Part shown: piece after piece, positions 1 through 5,978 of the stretch | Numbering within the stretch: position 1 is the stretch's first letter | Layout of the letters: every line of letters begins with the position of its first letter | The notes under the pieces: generated by a model | Database searches by the model: none | What the model was told of the DNA's origin: nothing | Seen by the model: only the letters and a program-made list of their open reading frames with translations | Position numbers and translations under genes: made by a program | From: an uncultured Oscillospiraceae bacterium | Lineage (GTDB): Bacteria > Bacillota > Clostridia > UBA1212 > UBA1255 | NCBI GenBank assembly: GCA_902462635.1 | Contig: CABQCN010000050.1 | Span: forward strand, 1 to 7,827 | DNA: 7,827 bases | Direction of reading: 5' to 3'

Positions 1-844
1 CCCCGATGATCCAGTCGGGAACGGATGCCCCCGCTGTCACACCAACTTTCTTATATTTGTCTACTTGCGACACGTCCAGCTCGCCGGCGTTTTCCACAAA
101 TAAAACATGATCGCAAAGATCGGAGCTCAAATCATATAGCTTCCGGGTATTGGAACTTTTCTTATCCCCTACTACAACCATTAAGTCCGTTTGCGATGCT
201 ATTTTAACAGTTTCTTCCTGCCTTAAAGATGTCGCACTGCATATTGTATCAAAAAAAATCGTGTTGTCAAAGGATTTTTTTAATATTTCACATATTTTTG
301 TAAAAATTTTTTGAGAAAAAGTGGTTTGCGCTACCACACTATACAAGATATTGTTATCGGCAGGCTGAAAGCGGCGCGCTTCTTCCTCATCGGACAGGAT
401 GATCCCCGTTTCGTCGCACCATCCGTTCGTGCCGACCACCTCCGGATGTTCCCGGTCGCCGATAATAAGGATCTGCCGTCCCGCCTGATGCTGCTGGCTT
501 ACCAGCTTATGGATTTTCGTAACAAACGGGCAGGTGGCGTCGATCAGCGTACAGCCCATACTTTCCAGGGTCTCGAATATTTTACGCGAAACGCCGTGCG
601 CCCGGATGATCACGACAGCACGCTGCGGCCGCCCGTCCGTCTGCGCGGAGATTTCCTCCACGTCATGGATCACGCGCAGGCCGAGCGCGGCTAGACTGCG
701 GATCACAGCGTCGTTATGGATCAGTTCTCCATAGGAAAAAATATACGTATCTTCTTTATGGTCACGTAAAATCTCATAGGACTTTCTCACTGCATTCGCG
801 ACGCCGAAACAAAATCCCGCCGTTTTAACTTTTATGATTTCCAA
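1..844 (-). CDS. ispH: 4-hydroxy-3-methylbut-2-enyl diphosphate reductase IspH (LytB), 3' end cut by window edge
   Basis: IspH is the last enzyme of the methylerythritol phosphate pathway. It reductively dehydroxylates HMBPP to IPP and DMAPP in the cytoplasm using a [4Fe-4S] cluster. The frame is open for 281 codons to the left edge. All three cluster cysteines are visible: C12 in GFCFGV, C105 in DATCPFV and C202 in ICSAT. Substrate-pocket residues also fit: H43, H83 in RAHGV, H133 and E135 in EHPEVVGT, the QTT at 173–175, SSN at 230–232, and S274 in ASVPDWII. No ATG exists near the conserved N-terminus. The start is TTG at 844, giving MEIIKVKTAGFCFGV, with GGAGG nine bases upstream. It overlaps the end of plsC by 20 bases, suggesting translational coupling. 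The core reductase domain is essentially complete at the edge; in many clostridia it continues into ribosomal protein S1 domains, which cannot be judged here. Family assignment is near certain. Confidence 0.96.
   Translation of the reverse strand, partial: MEIIKVKTAGFCFGVANAVRKSYEILRDHKEDTYIFSYGELIHNDAVIRSLAALGLRVIHDVEEISAQTDGRPQRAVVIIRAHGVSRKIFETLESMGCTLIDATCPFVTKIHKLVSQQHQAGRQILIIGDREHPEVVGTNGWCDETGIILSDEEEARRFQPADNNILYSVVAQTTFSQKIFTKICEILKKSFDNTIFFDTICSATSLRQEETVKIASQTDLMVVVGDKKSSNTRKLYDLSSDLCDHVLFVENAGELDVSQVDKYKKVGVTAGASVPDWIIG
243..270 (-). promoter_or_regulatory. Candidate intragenic sigma-A promoter inside ispH
   Basis: On the minus strand TTGACA (265–270) and TACAAT (243–248) are separated by 16 bases, inside an AT-rich patch of ispH containing a run of eight T. 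It would fire toward whatever follows ispH (an S1 domain or rpsA in related genomes). The hexamers are seen directly; activity is inferred, and the AT-rich codons could produce this by chance. Confidence 0.35.
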
Positions 845-1430
845 GCTCCGGTTCCTCCATCAGCGTATAAATTTTATCAAGAATTTCCTGCGCCATTGCC
901 TGGTAGTCCTCTTTCGTATATTTCGTGCCTTCCGCAGGGCAGGGCAGCCGGATCGGATCGCCAAAGCGAACATATACGCGGCCAAACAGACGGATTTTCC
1001 CCCAAATTGCGACGGGCTGCACCGGCACGCCGGCCTCCACCGCGAATTTGGCGACGCCGTGTTTTGCTTTATGCGCGCGGCCCGTTCCTTTCGAACGCGT
1101 TCCCTGCGGAAAAATGCCCACCGGTTCCCCTTTCTCCAACATTTCGAACGTCGTTCGGGCCGCAGAAACGTCTCGCGTGCTGCGTTTCACCGGGTATGCG
1201 CCGCAGGCTGTGATAAATTTCGCCACCAGTTTATTTTTAAAAAGTTCTTCCTTTGCCATCCATCTGATATAACGCGGCACACGATATCCGATCATAAACA
1301 TATCGAGCATGCTTTCGTGATTTCCCGCAACGATCACGCCGCCTTCCCGCGGCATTTTTTCTACATCGATCACCCGCACGCGAATAAAGAGCGTAAAAAA
1401 AATTTTACAAAGCGCCCTAAGAAATTCCAT
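825..1430 (-). CDS. plsC: 1-acyl-sn-glycerol-3-phosphate acyltransferase (PlsC/LPLAT family)
   Basis: This protein transfers an acyl group to lysophosphatidate to make phosphatidate, the precursor of membrane phospholipids, at the inner face of the membrane. It is 201 residues, a usual size for short bacterial PlsC. Block I is NHESMLD (catalytic H38 and D43, the HX4D motif), block II is YPVKR around residues 79–83, block III is FPQGTRS (107–113) and block IV is VPVQPVAI (136–142). A hydrophobic N-terminal stretch (about residues 4–20) probably anchors it in the membrane. I chose ATG 1430 because GGTGGAG lies just upstream and the domain begins there; an in-frame ATG at 1481 would add 17 residues lying inside cmk. 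The start overlaps the cmk stop by 14 bases. The odd point is glutamine at position 109, where most family members have glutamate (FPEGTR). The family call is firm; the exact acceptor is inferred. Confidence 0.92.
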   Translation of the reverse strand: MEFLRALCKIFFTLFIRVRVIDVEKMPREGGVIVAGNHESMLDMFMIGYRVPRYIRWMAKEELFKNKLVAKFITACGAYPVKRSTRDVSAARTTFEMLEKGEPVGIFPQGTRSKGTGRAHKAKHGVAKFAVEAGVPVQPVAIWGKIRLFGRVYVRFGDPIRLPCPAEGTKYTKEDYQAMAQEILDKIYTLMEEPELGNHKS

Positions 1431-2124
1431 GTTCCACTCCACCGATTCTACTTTGTATGATTGCAAACAATGCCGCCGCACTTTCTTCTTCGTTCATTGC
1501 CGACGTATCGAGCAATACGGCGTCTTCCGCCTGCACCAGCGGCGCAAACGCCCGCGCGCTGTCATTGGCGTCGCGGAACTGCAAATCCCGGAGCACGTCC
1601 TTGAAGGTCACATCTCGGTTCCCTTTCCGCCGCAGCTCCTCGAAGCGCCGCCTTGCCCGCACCTCCGGGGAAGCGGTCAGGAAAATTTTGACACAGGCGT
1701 CTTTTAAAACGTAAGAACCGATATCCCGGCCATCCATCACGACATCGTGTTCCGCCGCAATCCGCCGCTGGAGTTCTACCAGCTTGAGACGGACTTCCGG
1801 GACTGCGGCAACTTTGGACGCCGCGATCGAAACTTCCGGCGTACGGATCCGTTCCGTGACGTTGCTGCCATTCACAAATACCTGCTGATTCCCGTGCTCG
1901 TAAGAAATTTCGAGTGTAAAATCCGCGGTCAACGCCTTGATTCTTCCTGCATTTTCCGCATCGGGCGCCGTAAAGTCAACGCCTTGTTCGAGGGCAAACA
2001 AGGCAAACGCCCGGTACATCGCGCCCGTATCGAGGTACAGGAAGCCCAGTTTCCGCGCCGCCTTTTTGGCCAGCGTGCTTTTGCCCGCGCCGGAAGGGCC
2101 GTCGATTGCAATATTACGATTCAT
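1417..2124 (-). CDS. cmk: (d)CMP kinase (cytidylate kinase)
   Basis: Cmk phosphorylates CMP and dCMP to the diphosphates with ATP, a cytoplasmic step of pyrimidine salvage and of CMP recycling from lipid and RNA turnover. The 235-residue product has the P-loop GPSGAGKST at 9–17, the substrate-binding LDTGAMYR at 31–38, DGRDIG at 131–136, the arginine-rich lid (ASPEVRARRRFEEL, 151–164), and the signature FRDANDSARAFAPL at 183–196 with its spaced R-D, D and R residues. Length and motif order match full-length bacterial Cmk. The ATG at 2124 lies inside the end of the upstream HutP-family gene (11-base overlap), with GGAGG nine bases ahead. The downstream plsC overlaps its stop. Placement ahead of plsC and ispH is the usual clostridial arrangement. 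Confidence 0.97.
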   Translation of the reverse strand: MNRNIAIDGPSGAGKSTLAKKAARKLGFLYLDTGAMYRAFALFALEQGVDFTAPDAENAGRIKALTADFTLEISYEHGNQQVFVNGSNVTERIRTPEVSIAASKVAAVPEVRLKLVELQRRIAAEHDVVMDGRDIGSYVLKDACVKIFLTASPEVRARRRFEELRRKGNRDVTFKDVLRDLQFRDANDSARAFAPLVQAEDAVLLDTSAMNEEESAAALFAIIQSRIGGVEHGIS

Positions 2125-2572
2125 CCTGCGCGGCCTCCGTTCCTGCTTCGCTCCGATAGATCACCCTGTGGCCCAGGCCGATTGCCATTTCATTTAAATG
2201 CAGCAATCCGATCCCGAAAAAGACCGCCACGCTGATATGCTCCCCACAGCGCGCAATCGCGATTTTGCCGCCGATATTCAAGCCGATCGCTTTATTCATG
2301 ATCTGCGAAACGGCTTCCCGCGCGGCGCCCGCAACGGCGCCTTCTTCCGCGTGGGAATCAAGAATCAAATTCTCCCGTTTTGCCGCAACCACGGCACGCT
2401 CAATCATTTTCGTAACGGATGCGATAAATTCGCCGCCGAAATCCACCGCCGCGGTCAAAATTCCTTCGTTCTTCAGCTTTGCCTGCATCGTCTTCTCCGT
2501 CAGCCTATCCTTCGTGATTGCAACAGAAACCGCCGCCGTGACCGCGTCCCTGCTTCCCGTTTCGCTGAACAT
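2114..2572 (-). CDS. HutP-family protein (HutP-like RNA-binding regulator)
   Basis: The 152-residue product resembles the HutP family, whose Bacillus founder is a hexameric RNA-binding antiterminator of the histidine-utilisation operon that needs L-histidine and Mg2+. The resemblance rests on recognition of the clostridial form: AAVDFGGEFI (41–50), IERAVVAAKRE (57–67), SHAEEGAVAGAAREA (73–87), GGKIAIARCGEHISVA (101–116) and GLLHLNEMAIGLGHR (122–136). H74 and H135 would correspond to two of the three metal/histidine ligands of Bacillus HutP. The third (four residues after the first) appears to be glycine here. No hut genes are in view, so the ligand and RNA target are unknown. I chose ATG 2572 because AAAGGAG sits nine bases upstream; the longer frame to 2623 runs into the serine hydrolase. 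It lies 14 bases after that gene and overlaps cmk by 11 bases. A role in regulating this operon is inference. Confidence 0.75.
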   Translation of the reverse strand: MFSETGSRDAVTAAVSVAITKDRLTEKTMQAKLKNEGILTAAVDFGGEFIASVTKMIERAVVAAKRENLILDSHAEEGAVAGAAREAVSQIMNKAIGLNIGGKIAIARCGEHISVAVFFGIGLLHLNEMAIGLGHRVIYRSEAGTEAAQDES

Positions 2573-2586
2573 AACATCGTTCTCCT

Positions 2587-3711
2587 TTACTGAAAACTGT
2601 TGACAACGTCTTCTTCGAACCATGCCGACGATTGCGCGCCGGCCCCGCCGTCGTATCTGGAATTTTTCATATACACCGCCGTGATGCGGTTTACGGGATC
2701 CACCCAGAAATGGGAACCGTATGCGCCGCTCCAGCCGAAACAGCCCTTGGGAAGCGTATACGCGTCATTTGCAATGACCCGGACGCCAAGTCCCCACCAC
2801 TGCGCATCATTCCGGTCTCCGGAAATCGGTACATACGGTTTTCTCATCAGCCTTACCATCTCCGGTTTCAATACGATCCCGTTCCGGCAGGAACCTTCGT
2901 TAAGCAGCATTTCGGCAAACGCAGAATATGCATCCGCGGTTCCCGCAAGTCCCGCGCCGCCGCAAAAATACGTCAGCGGGAAGCCTTCGAAGATCGTTCT
3001 GCCCGGATCGTCATACCAGACTTTCTGTCCGTCGAAACAATGCATCTGAGACATGCGTCCCCATTGGTCTTCACTCGGCCGGAAGGTGATGTCGGTAATT
3101 CCAAGCGGTCTTATAATAGATTGATCCACATATGCGTCAAACGGCAGTCCCGAAGTAATTTCCACAATGCGCGCAGCAACGTCAAAGGCCGCCGTCGCAC
3201 TGTAAAACGCCATCTCCCCCGGCTGGAACGAAAGCATCACGCGGTCGATATAATTCGTAACCGTGGTGAGATTCTGCCGGTCATCCGCAGTCATGGCGCA
3301 TTCCTGCGCTTCTCCGACGCCGCCGATATCGGACAGCAGTCCGTTCGTATGGTTCAGCAGCCGTTCGATGGTAATTTCCTGTTTCACTTTTTCCTTTGGA
3401 AGCACGGTTCGATTCTCCCCTAGCATCCCAACGTACTGATCCGCAAATCCCGGGAAAAATCTTGAAACTTTATCATCCAGAGACAGGCGGCCTTTTTGTA
3501 CTTCCGACAATACCGCGACTGCCGTTACCGGTTTTGTCATCGACGCCAGACGGTACATCAGATTTTGTTCGCAGCCGAAACTCTCATGGAAAATTTTCGA
3601 TCCGTTCTGCCGCACTACGATTTCACAGCGGCCGACATGTCCGCTTTCCATCAGCGCGCACTGGCGCTGCGTTATATTTTTATATAAAAGTTCGCGATTC
3701 AATAATTTCAT
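2587..3711 (-). CDS. Serine hydrolase, class C beta-lactamase/esterase family
   Basis: The 374-residue product belongs to the beta-lactamase-related (AmpC/EstB-like, PF00144 type) serine hydrolases, which include esterases, peptidases and penicillin-binding-like proteins. The nucleophile motif is SMTK (S57, K60) in YRLASMTKPVTAV. LLNHTNGL (118–125) is the usual LLtHtSGL element. The second motif is FYSA (Y170) rather than the common YSN, and the third region is GWSGAYGSHFWVDP (326–339), typical of the esterase-like branch. No signal peptide or membrane segment is visible, so it is probably cytoplasmic, which argues against a true secreted beta-lactamase. I chose ATG 3711, with GGAGG 13 bases upstream. 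A longer frame from ATG 3777 would translate through a probable terminator hairpin and lacks a convincing ribosome binding site. The substrate is unknown. A hairpin could cover its Shine-Dalgarno site. Confidence 0.85.
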   Translation of the reverse strand: MKLLNRELLYKNITQRQCALMESGHVGRCEIVVRQNGSKIFHESFGCEQNLMYRLASMTKPVTAVAVLSEVQKGRLSLDDKVSRFFPGFADQYVGMLGENRTVLPKEKVKQEITIERLLNHTNGLLSDIGGVGEAQECAMTADDRQNLTTVTNYIDRVMLSFQPGEMAFYSATAAFDVAARIVEITSGLPFDAYVDQSIIRPLGITDITFRPSEDQWGRMSQMHCFDGQKVWYDDPGRTIFEGFPLTYFCGGAGLAGTADAYSAFAEMLLNEGSCRNGIVLKPEMVRLMRKPYVPISGDRNDAQWWGLGVRVIANDAYTLPKGCFGWSGAYGSHFWVDPVNRITAVYMKNSRYDGGAGAQSSAWFEEDVVNSFQ

Positions 3712-3724
3712 ATCGGTTTGATTT

Positions 3725-3752
3725 CCTCCGGAACGTGAAAAAAAGCCGGAGG
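3725..3752 (-). promoter_or_regulatory. Potential Shine-Dalgarno-sequestering hairpin ahead of the serine hydrolase
   Basis: CCTCCGG (3746–3752) is perfectly complementary to CCGGAGG (3725–3731), which contains the ribosome binding site of the serine hydrolase; the 14-base loop holds the U run. The same CCTCCGG segment supplies the 3' arm of the terminator stem with its partner at 3779–3785, so the two structures exclude each other. The pairing is seen in the sequence; a regulatory role is inferred. Confidence 0.45.
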
Positions 3753-3785
3753 CAGCTGTTTCGGTTTTGTAAAACATGCCCCGGC
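3738..3785 (-). terminator. Probable intrinsic terminator after the oxidoreductase gene
   Basis: On the minus strand GCCGGGG (3779–3785) pairs with CTCCGGC (3745–3751) in a 7-bp stem including one G·U pair, immediately followed by seven U (3738–3744). The 27-base loop contains a small GTTTT/AAAAC inner stem. It lies 18 bases past the oxidoreductase stop and just ahead of the serine hydrolase ribosome binding site. The long loop makes it weaker than the hsp20 terminator; it may act as an attenuator. Confidence 0.55.
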
Positions 3786-3802
3786 CGTTTCCATCTTTTT
3801 AA

Positions 3803-4966
3803 TTATATTTCGGGAATTTCGATTTCGACCTCGCGGCCGGCTTCCGCCGATTTCGCAATACCGTCGATAATCGCCTGATTATAAAGGATCTGGGAAGACG
3901 GGATCGGCGCCGTGCCGCCTGTCTTGATCGCATCCAGGAACGAACGGATCTTCATATCGAAAACGTTGCCGTCCGTATTCATTACCGGAATTTTCGTTTC
4001 AACCTGCGCGCCGCCGACTTCGTGATAAATCGTCATCGGTCCGCCGATCGAGCCGTTCCAGCACTCAGTGGAAGGAATCCGCAGTCCGCCTTCGGTACCC
4101 ATCAGGATCGTATCTCCCGGCGTATCGAGATTCATCGCCCAGGCGATACGGAAATCGAGTACGATGCCGCCTTCCAGACGGATAAATGCCGCCGCGAAAT
4201 CATCCACGCCGAATTTTTCCGCATATTCCGGATGGCCGGGATAAGTTTCCGGTTTTTTCCCAAAGAAATCGGATTTATAACCCGATACGGTAAGCGGCTT
4301 CGGATAACCGATCGCATTTAAAACCATATCGAGAGAATAGCAGCCGATATCGCCGAGCGCGCCGATACCGCCCGTTTCTTTTTCAATGAATGTCGTTCCG
4401 AAGGGAGTCGGAATACCGCGCCGTCTGCCGCCGCCCGTCTGGATATAGTAAATTTTGCCAAGCACGCCGGATTCCACGATGCGTTTCAGCATTTTCATAT
4501 TTTCATCAAATCTGGGCTGGAAGCCGATGGAAAGAATTTTGCCGCTTTTCTTCTCCGCTTTGCAAATAGCGACGGCTTCTTCCGTCGTAACGCACATCGG
4601 TTTTTCAAGCAGGACGTTGATTCCGTGCTCCAGCGCGTAGATCGTACACGCCGCATGCTGACAGTTATACGTACAAATGCTGACCGCATCCAGTTTCAGG
4701 CTCTCGTCATCGATCATTGCCTTATGGCTCGGATAATACTTGATATCCGTGTCTCCAAGTCCCATTCTTGCCATGAACGCTTCCGCTTTGCCGGGAATCA
4801 GATCCGCAGCCGCAACGATCTCCACATCCGGCATTCTTTTATAGCCATCCGCGTGCGCTTCCGCGATCCAACCCGTACCGATCATCCCGATCCGCAGCTT
4901 TCTGGACGTATCGATTTCTTTTTTTTCTTCCACGACTTCTTTGAATTTGTCTAAAATATTTCCCAT
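3803..4966 (-). CDS. Gfo/Idh/MocA family NAD(P)-dependent oxidoreductase
   Basis: This 387-residue protein belongs to the glucose-fructose oxidoreductase/inositol dehydrogenase family, which oxidises or reduces sugar and cyclitol hydroxyls with a bound nicotinamide cofactor. The Rossmann fold starts at RIGMIGTGWIAEAH (25–38, glycines 30 and 32). The catalytic lysine lies in LLEKPMC (119–125). The C-terminal alpha/beta domain carries GDIGCYSLD (205–213), in which Y210 stands four residues after D206, where inositol dehydrogenases have histidine; tyrosine here is the glucose-fructose oxidoreductase pattern. A charged extension of about 22 residues precedes the fold, but no signal peptide is seen. 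The ATG at 4966 has GAGGTG seven to eight bases upstream. It follows the TIM-barrel gene by 27 bases and almost certainly shares its promoter, so the two probably act on the same sugar. The substrate cannot be read from sequence. Confidence 0.93.
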   Translation of the reverse strand: MGNILDKFKEVVEEKKEIDTSRKLRIGMIGTGWIAEAHADGYKRMPDVEIVAAADLIPGKAEAFMARMGLGDTDIKYYPSHKAMIDDESLKLDAVSICTYNCQHAACTIYALEHGINVLLEKPMCVTTEEAVAICKAEKKSGKILSIGFQPRFDENMKMLKRIVESGVLGKIYYIQTGGGRRRGIPTPFGTTFIEKETGGIGALGDIGCYSLDMVLNAIGYPKPLTVSGYKSDFFGKKPETYPGHPEYAEKFGVDDFAAAFIRLEGGIVLDFRIAWAMNLDTPGDTILMGTEGGLRIPSTECWNGSIGGPMTIYHEVGGAQVETKIPVMNTDGNVFDMKIRSFLDAIKTGGTAPIPSSQILYNQAIIDGIAKSAEAGREVEIEIPEI

Positions 4967-4993
4967 AACAGCACCTCTATTCTTCCTAATATA

Positions 4994-5809
4994 TTATTGA
5001 AGTAAAGTCTTTAAATAACGGATACTCATTTCCGCACATTCCAGAGGCGTTTTGCCCATACTCGGCGCATCCTGCTCTACCACCAGCCATTTTGTGCCCG
5101 ATTCTTCTGCCGCTTCGAGAAGAGACGGCACATCCTGTTTGCCGTATCCTACCGGCCGGAATTCGAATGCTTTCGTATATTCGGGCTTTTCGCCCTCTAT
5201 GCCGATCAGTTCATACATATGATCCGTTTTCCCTCCGGTAAAATCCTTCAGGTGGAGCACCGGCGTTCTGCCGCTGTACTTTTTGACGTATGTAACCGGA
5301 TTTACGCCCGCCACGTTTACCCAGCAGGTATCAAGTTCTGTCTGTAAAAGATCGGCGCCGATCGTTTGGTATAATTTATCGAGCGCGTATTCGCCGTCTA
5401 ATTTCACGAATTCGAAATCGTGATTGTGATACATCAGCTGCAGGCCCTTTTTCTTTGCAGCTTTGGCGATTGTTTTGATATTTTCCACCGTTTCGGCCCA
5501 TTTCGGTTCGCCGGGGCGCAGTTCCTCTACCAAGTAGGGGATCGCGGCATATTTACAGCCGATTTCCAGATACCGATCGATCGTCCCGTCTAAATCGGCA
5601 AGAAATTCATCGATCGCAATGTGCGCCGATACCGGTTCCAGTCCGATTTCCGTCAGCAGCTTCTTTACGGACTCCGCACCGCGGCCGTATAAACCTGCGA
5701 ATTCGACTCCCTGGTAACCCATATCCTTTACCCTTTTGAGCGTTCCCGCAAAATCGGCGTCCATATCATCCCGTACAGAAAACAACTGTAATGCAACAGG
5801 CAATGACAT
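4994..5809 (-). CDS. Sugar phosphate isomerase/epimerase family protein (AP endonuclease 2-like TIM barrel)
   Basis: The 271-residue product is a xylose-isomerase-like TIM barrel (PF01261 type), a family covering sugar epimerases, inosose dehydratase (IolE) and 3-keto-sugar lyases/hydrolases. The barrel opens with VALQLFSVRDDM (5–16) and GYQGVEFAGLYG (31–42). Candidate metal and catalytic residues are H63 in SAHI, H128/H130/E133 in MYHNHDFEF, D160 in ELDTCWV, H186 in VLHLKD and E245 in LVVEQD, consistent with an active divalent-metal enzyme. I chose ATG 5809, with AAAGG upstream. A longer frame to 5881 is ruled out because it would cover the promoter hexamers at 5853–5881. It is the first gene of the leftward unit with the oxidoreductase. 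That pairing is common in bacterial inositol, rare-sugar and glycoside-oxidising pathways. No transporter or kinase lies nearby to reveal the substrate. Confidence 0.9.
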   Translation of the reverse strand: MSLPVALQLFSVRDDMDADFAGTLKRVKDMGYQGVEFAGLYGRGAESVKKLLTEIGLEPVSAHIAIDEFLADLDGTIDRYLEIGCKYAAIPYLVEELRPGEPKWAETVENIKTIAKAAKKKGLQLMYHNHDFEFVKLDGEYALDKLYQTIGADLLQTELDTCWVNVAGVNPVTYVKKYSGRTPVLHLKDFTGGKTDHMYELIGIEGEKPEYTKAFEFRPVGYGKQDVPSLLEAAEESGTKWLVVEQDAPSMGKTPLECAEMSIRYLKTLLQ

Positions 5810-5852
5810 ATTCACACAACCTTTCAGATTCAATATTATGAAGAACGTGCCC

Positions 5853-5881
5853 ATTGTAGTGCAATCGAATTTGTTTGTCAA
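5853..5881 (-). promoter_or_regulatory. Sigma-A promoter of the TIM-barrel/oxidoreductase unit
   Basis: On the minus strand a perfect -35 TTGACA (5876–5881) and a -10 TACAAT (5853–5858) are spaced by exactly 17 bases. Transcription would start near 5846, giving a leader of about 37 bases before ATG 5809. This position also fixes the start of the gene. Confidence 0.85.
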
Positions 5882-5889
5882 ACAAAAAT

Positions 5890-5897
5890 AAGCGCTT
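5890..5897. promoter_or_regulatory. Candidate LacI/CcpA-type operator core
   Basis: AAGCGCTT is a perfect 8-bp palindrome with AT-rich, partly symmetric flanks. It sits eight bases upstream of the -35 of the leftward promoter. Its central CG resembles operators of LacI-family and CcpA regulators, though the outer TG and CA of a cre site are missing. A sugar-responsive role fits the genes but is inference. Confidence 0.3.
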
Positions 5898-5951
5898 TTA
5901 TAAATCTTAAAAATTTATAAATTGTCATTTTATTAAAATTTTATACATTTA

Positions 5952-5978
5952 TTAGCACTCACCTATTGACAGTGCTAA
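5952..5978 (+). promoter_or_regulatory. CIRCE operator (HrcA binding site)
   Basis: TTAGCACTC (5952–5960), a nine-base spacer, and CAGTGCTAA (5970–5978) match the CIRCE inverted repeat in 17 of 18 arm positions; only the first base of the right arm differs (C for G). CIRCE is the binding site of the heat-shock repressor HrcA. It overlaps the -35 of the hsp20 promoter, so bound HrcA would block RNA polymerase. Confidence 0.93.

Noticed and set aside
311..694. Plus-strand frame of 127 codons
   Set aside because: It lies entirely antisense to ispH, whose cysteine and histidine motifs are intact; it has no recognisable domain and no clear ribosome site.
834..1460. Plus-strand frame of 208 codons opposite plsC
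   Set aside because: It is a long shadow frame, arginine- and histidine-rich, antisense to a gene with all four acyltransferase blocks.
2600..2605. TTGACA on the plus strand
   Set aside because: It is inside the 3' end of the serine hydrolase, with no -10 element at a proper distance and no plus-strand gene to serve.
2632..3423. Plus-strand frame of 263 codons opposite the serine hydrolase
   Set aside because: Composition is shadow-like (rich in R, H and S), with no motif, and the opposite strand encodes a clear SxxK hydrolase.
3712..3777. Extended serine hydrolase start at ATG 3777
   Set aside because: It would place the coding sequence through the terminator-like hairpin and U run, lacks a good ribosome site, and adds residues outside the conserved fold.
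3802..3807. TATAAT on the minus strand at the oxidoreductase stop, a possible serine hydrolase promoter
   Set aside because: No acceptable -35 exists 16–18 bases upstream and there is no extended -10, so it is probably chance at the TAA stop.
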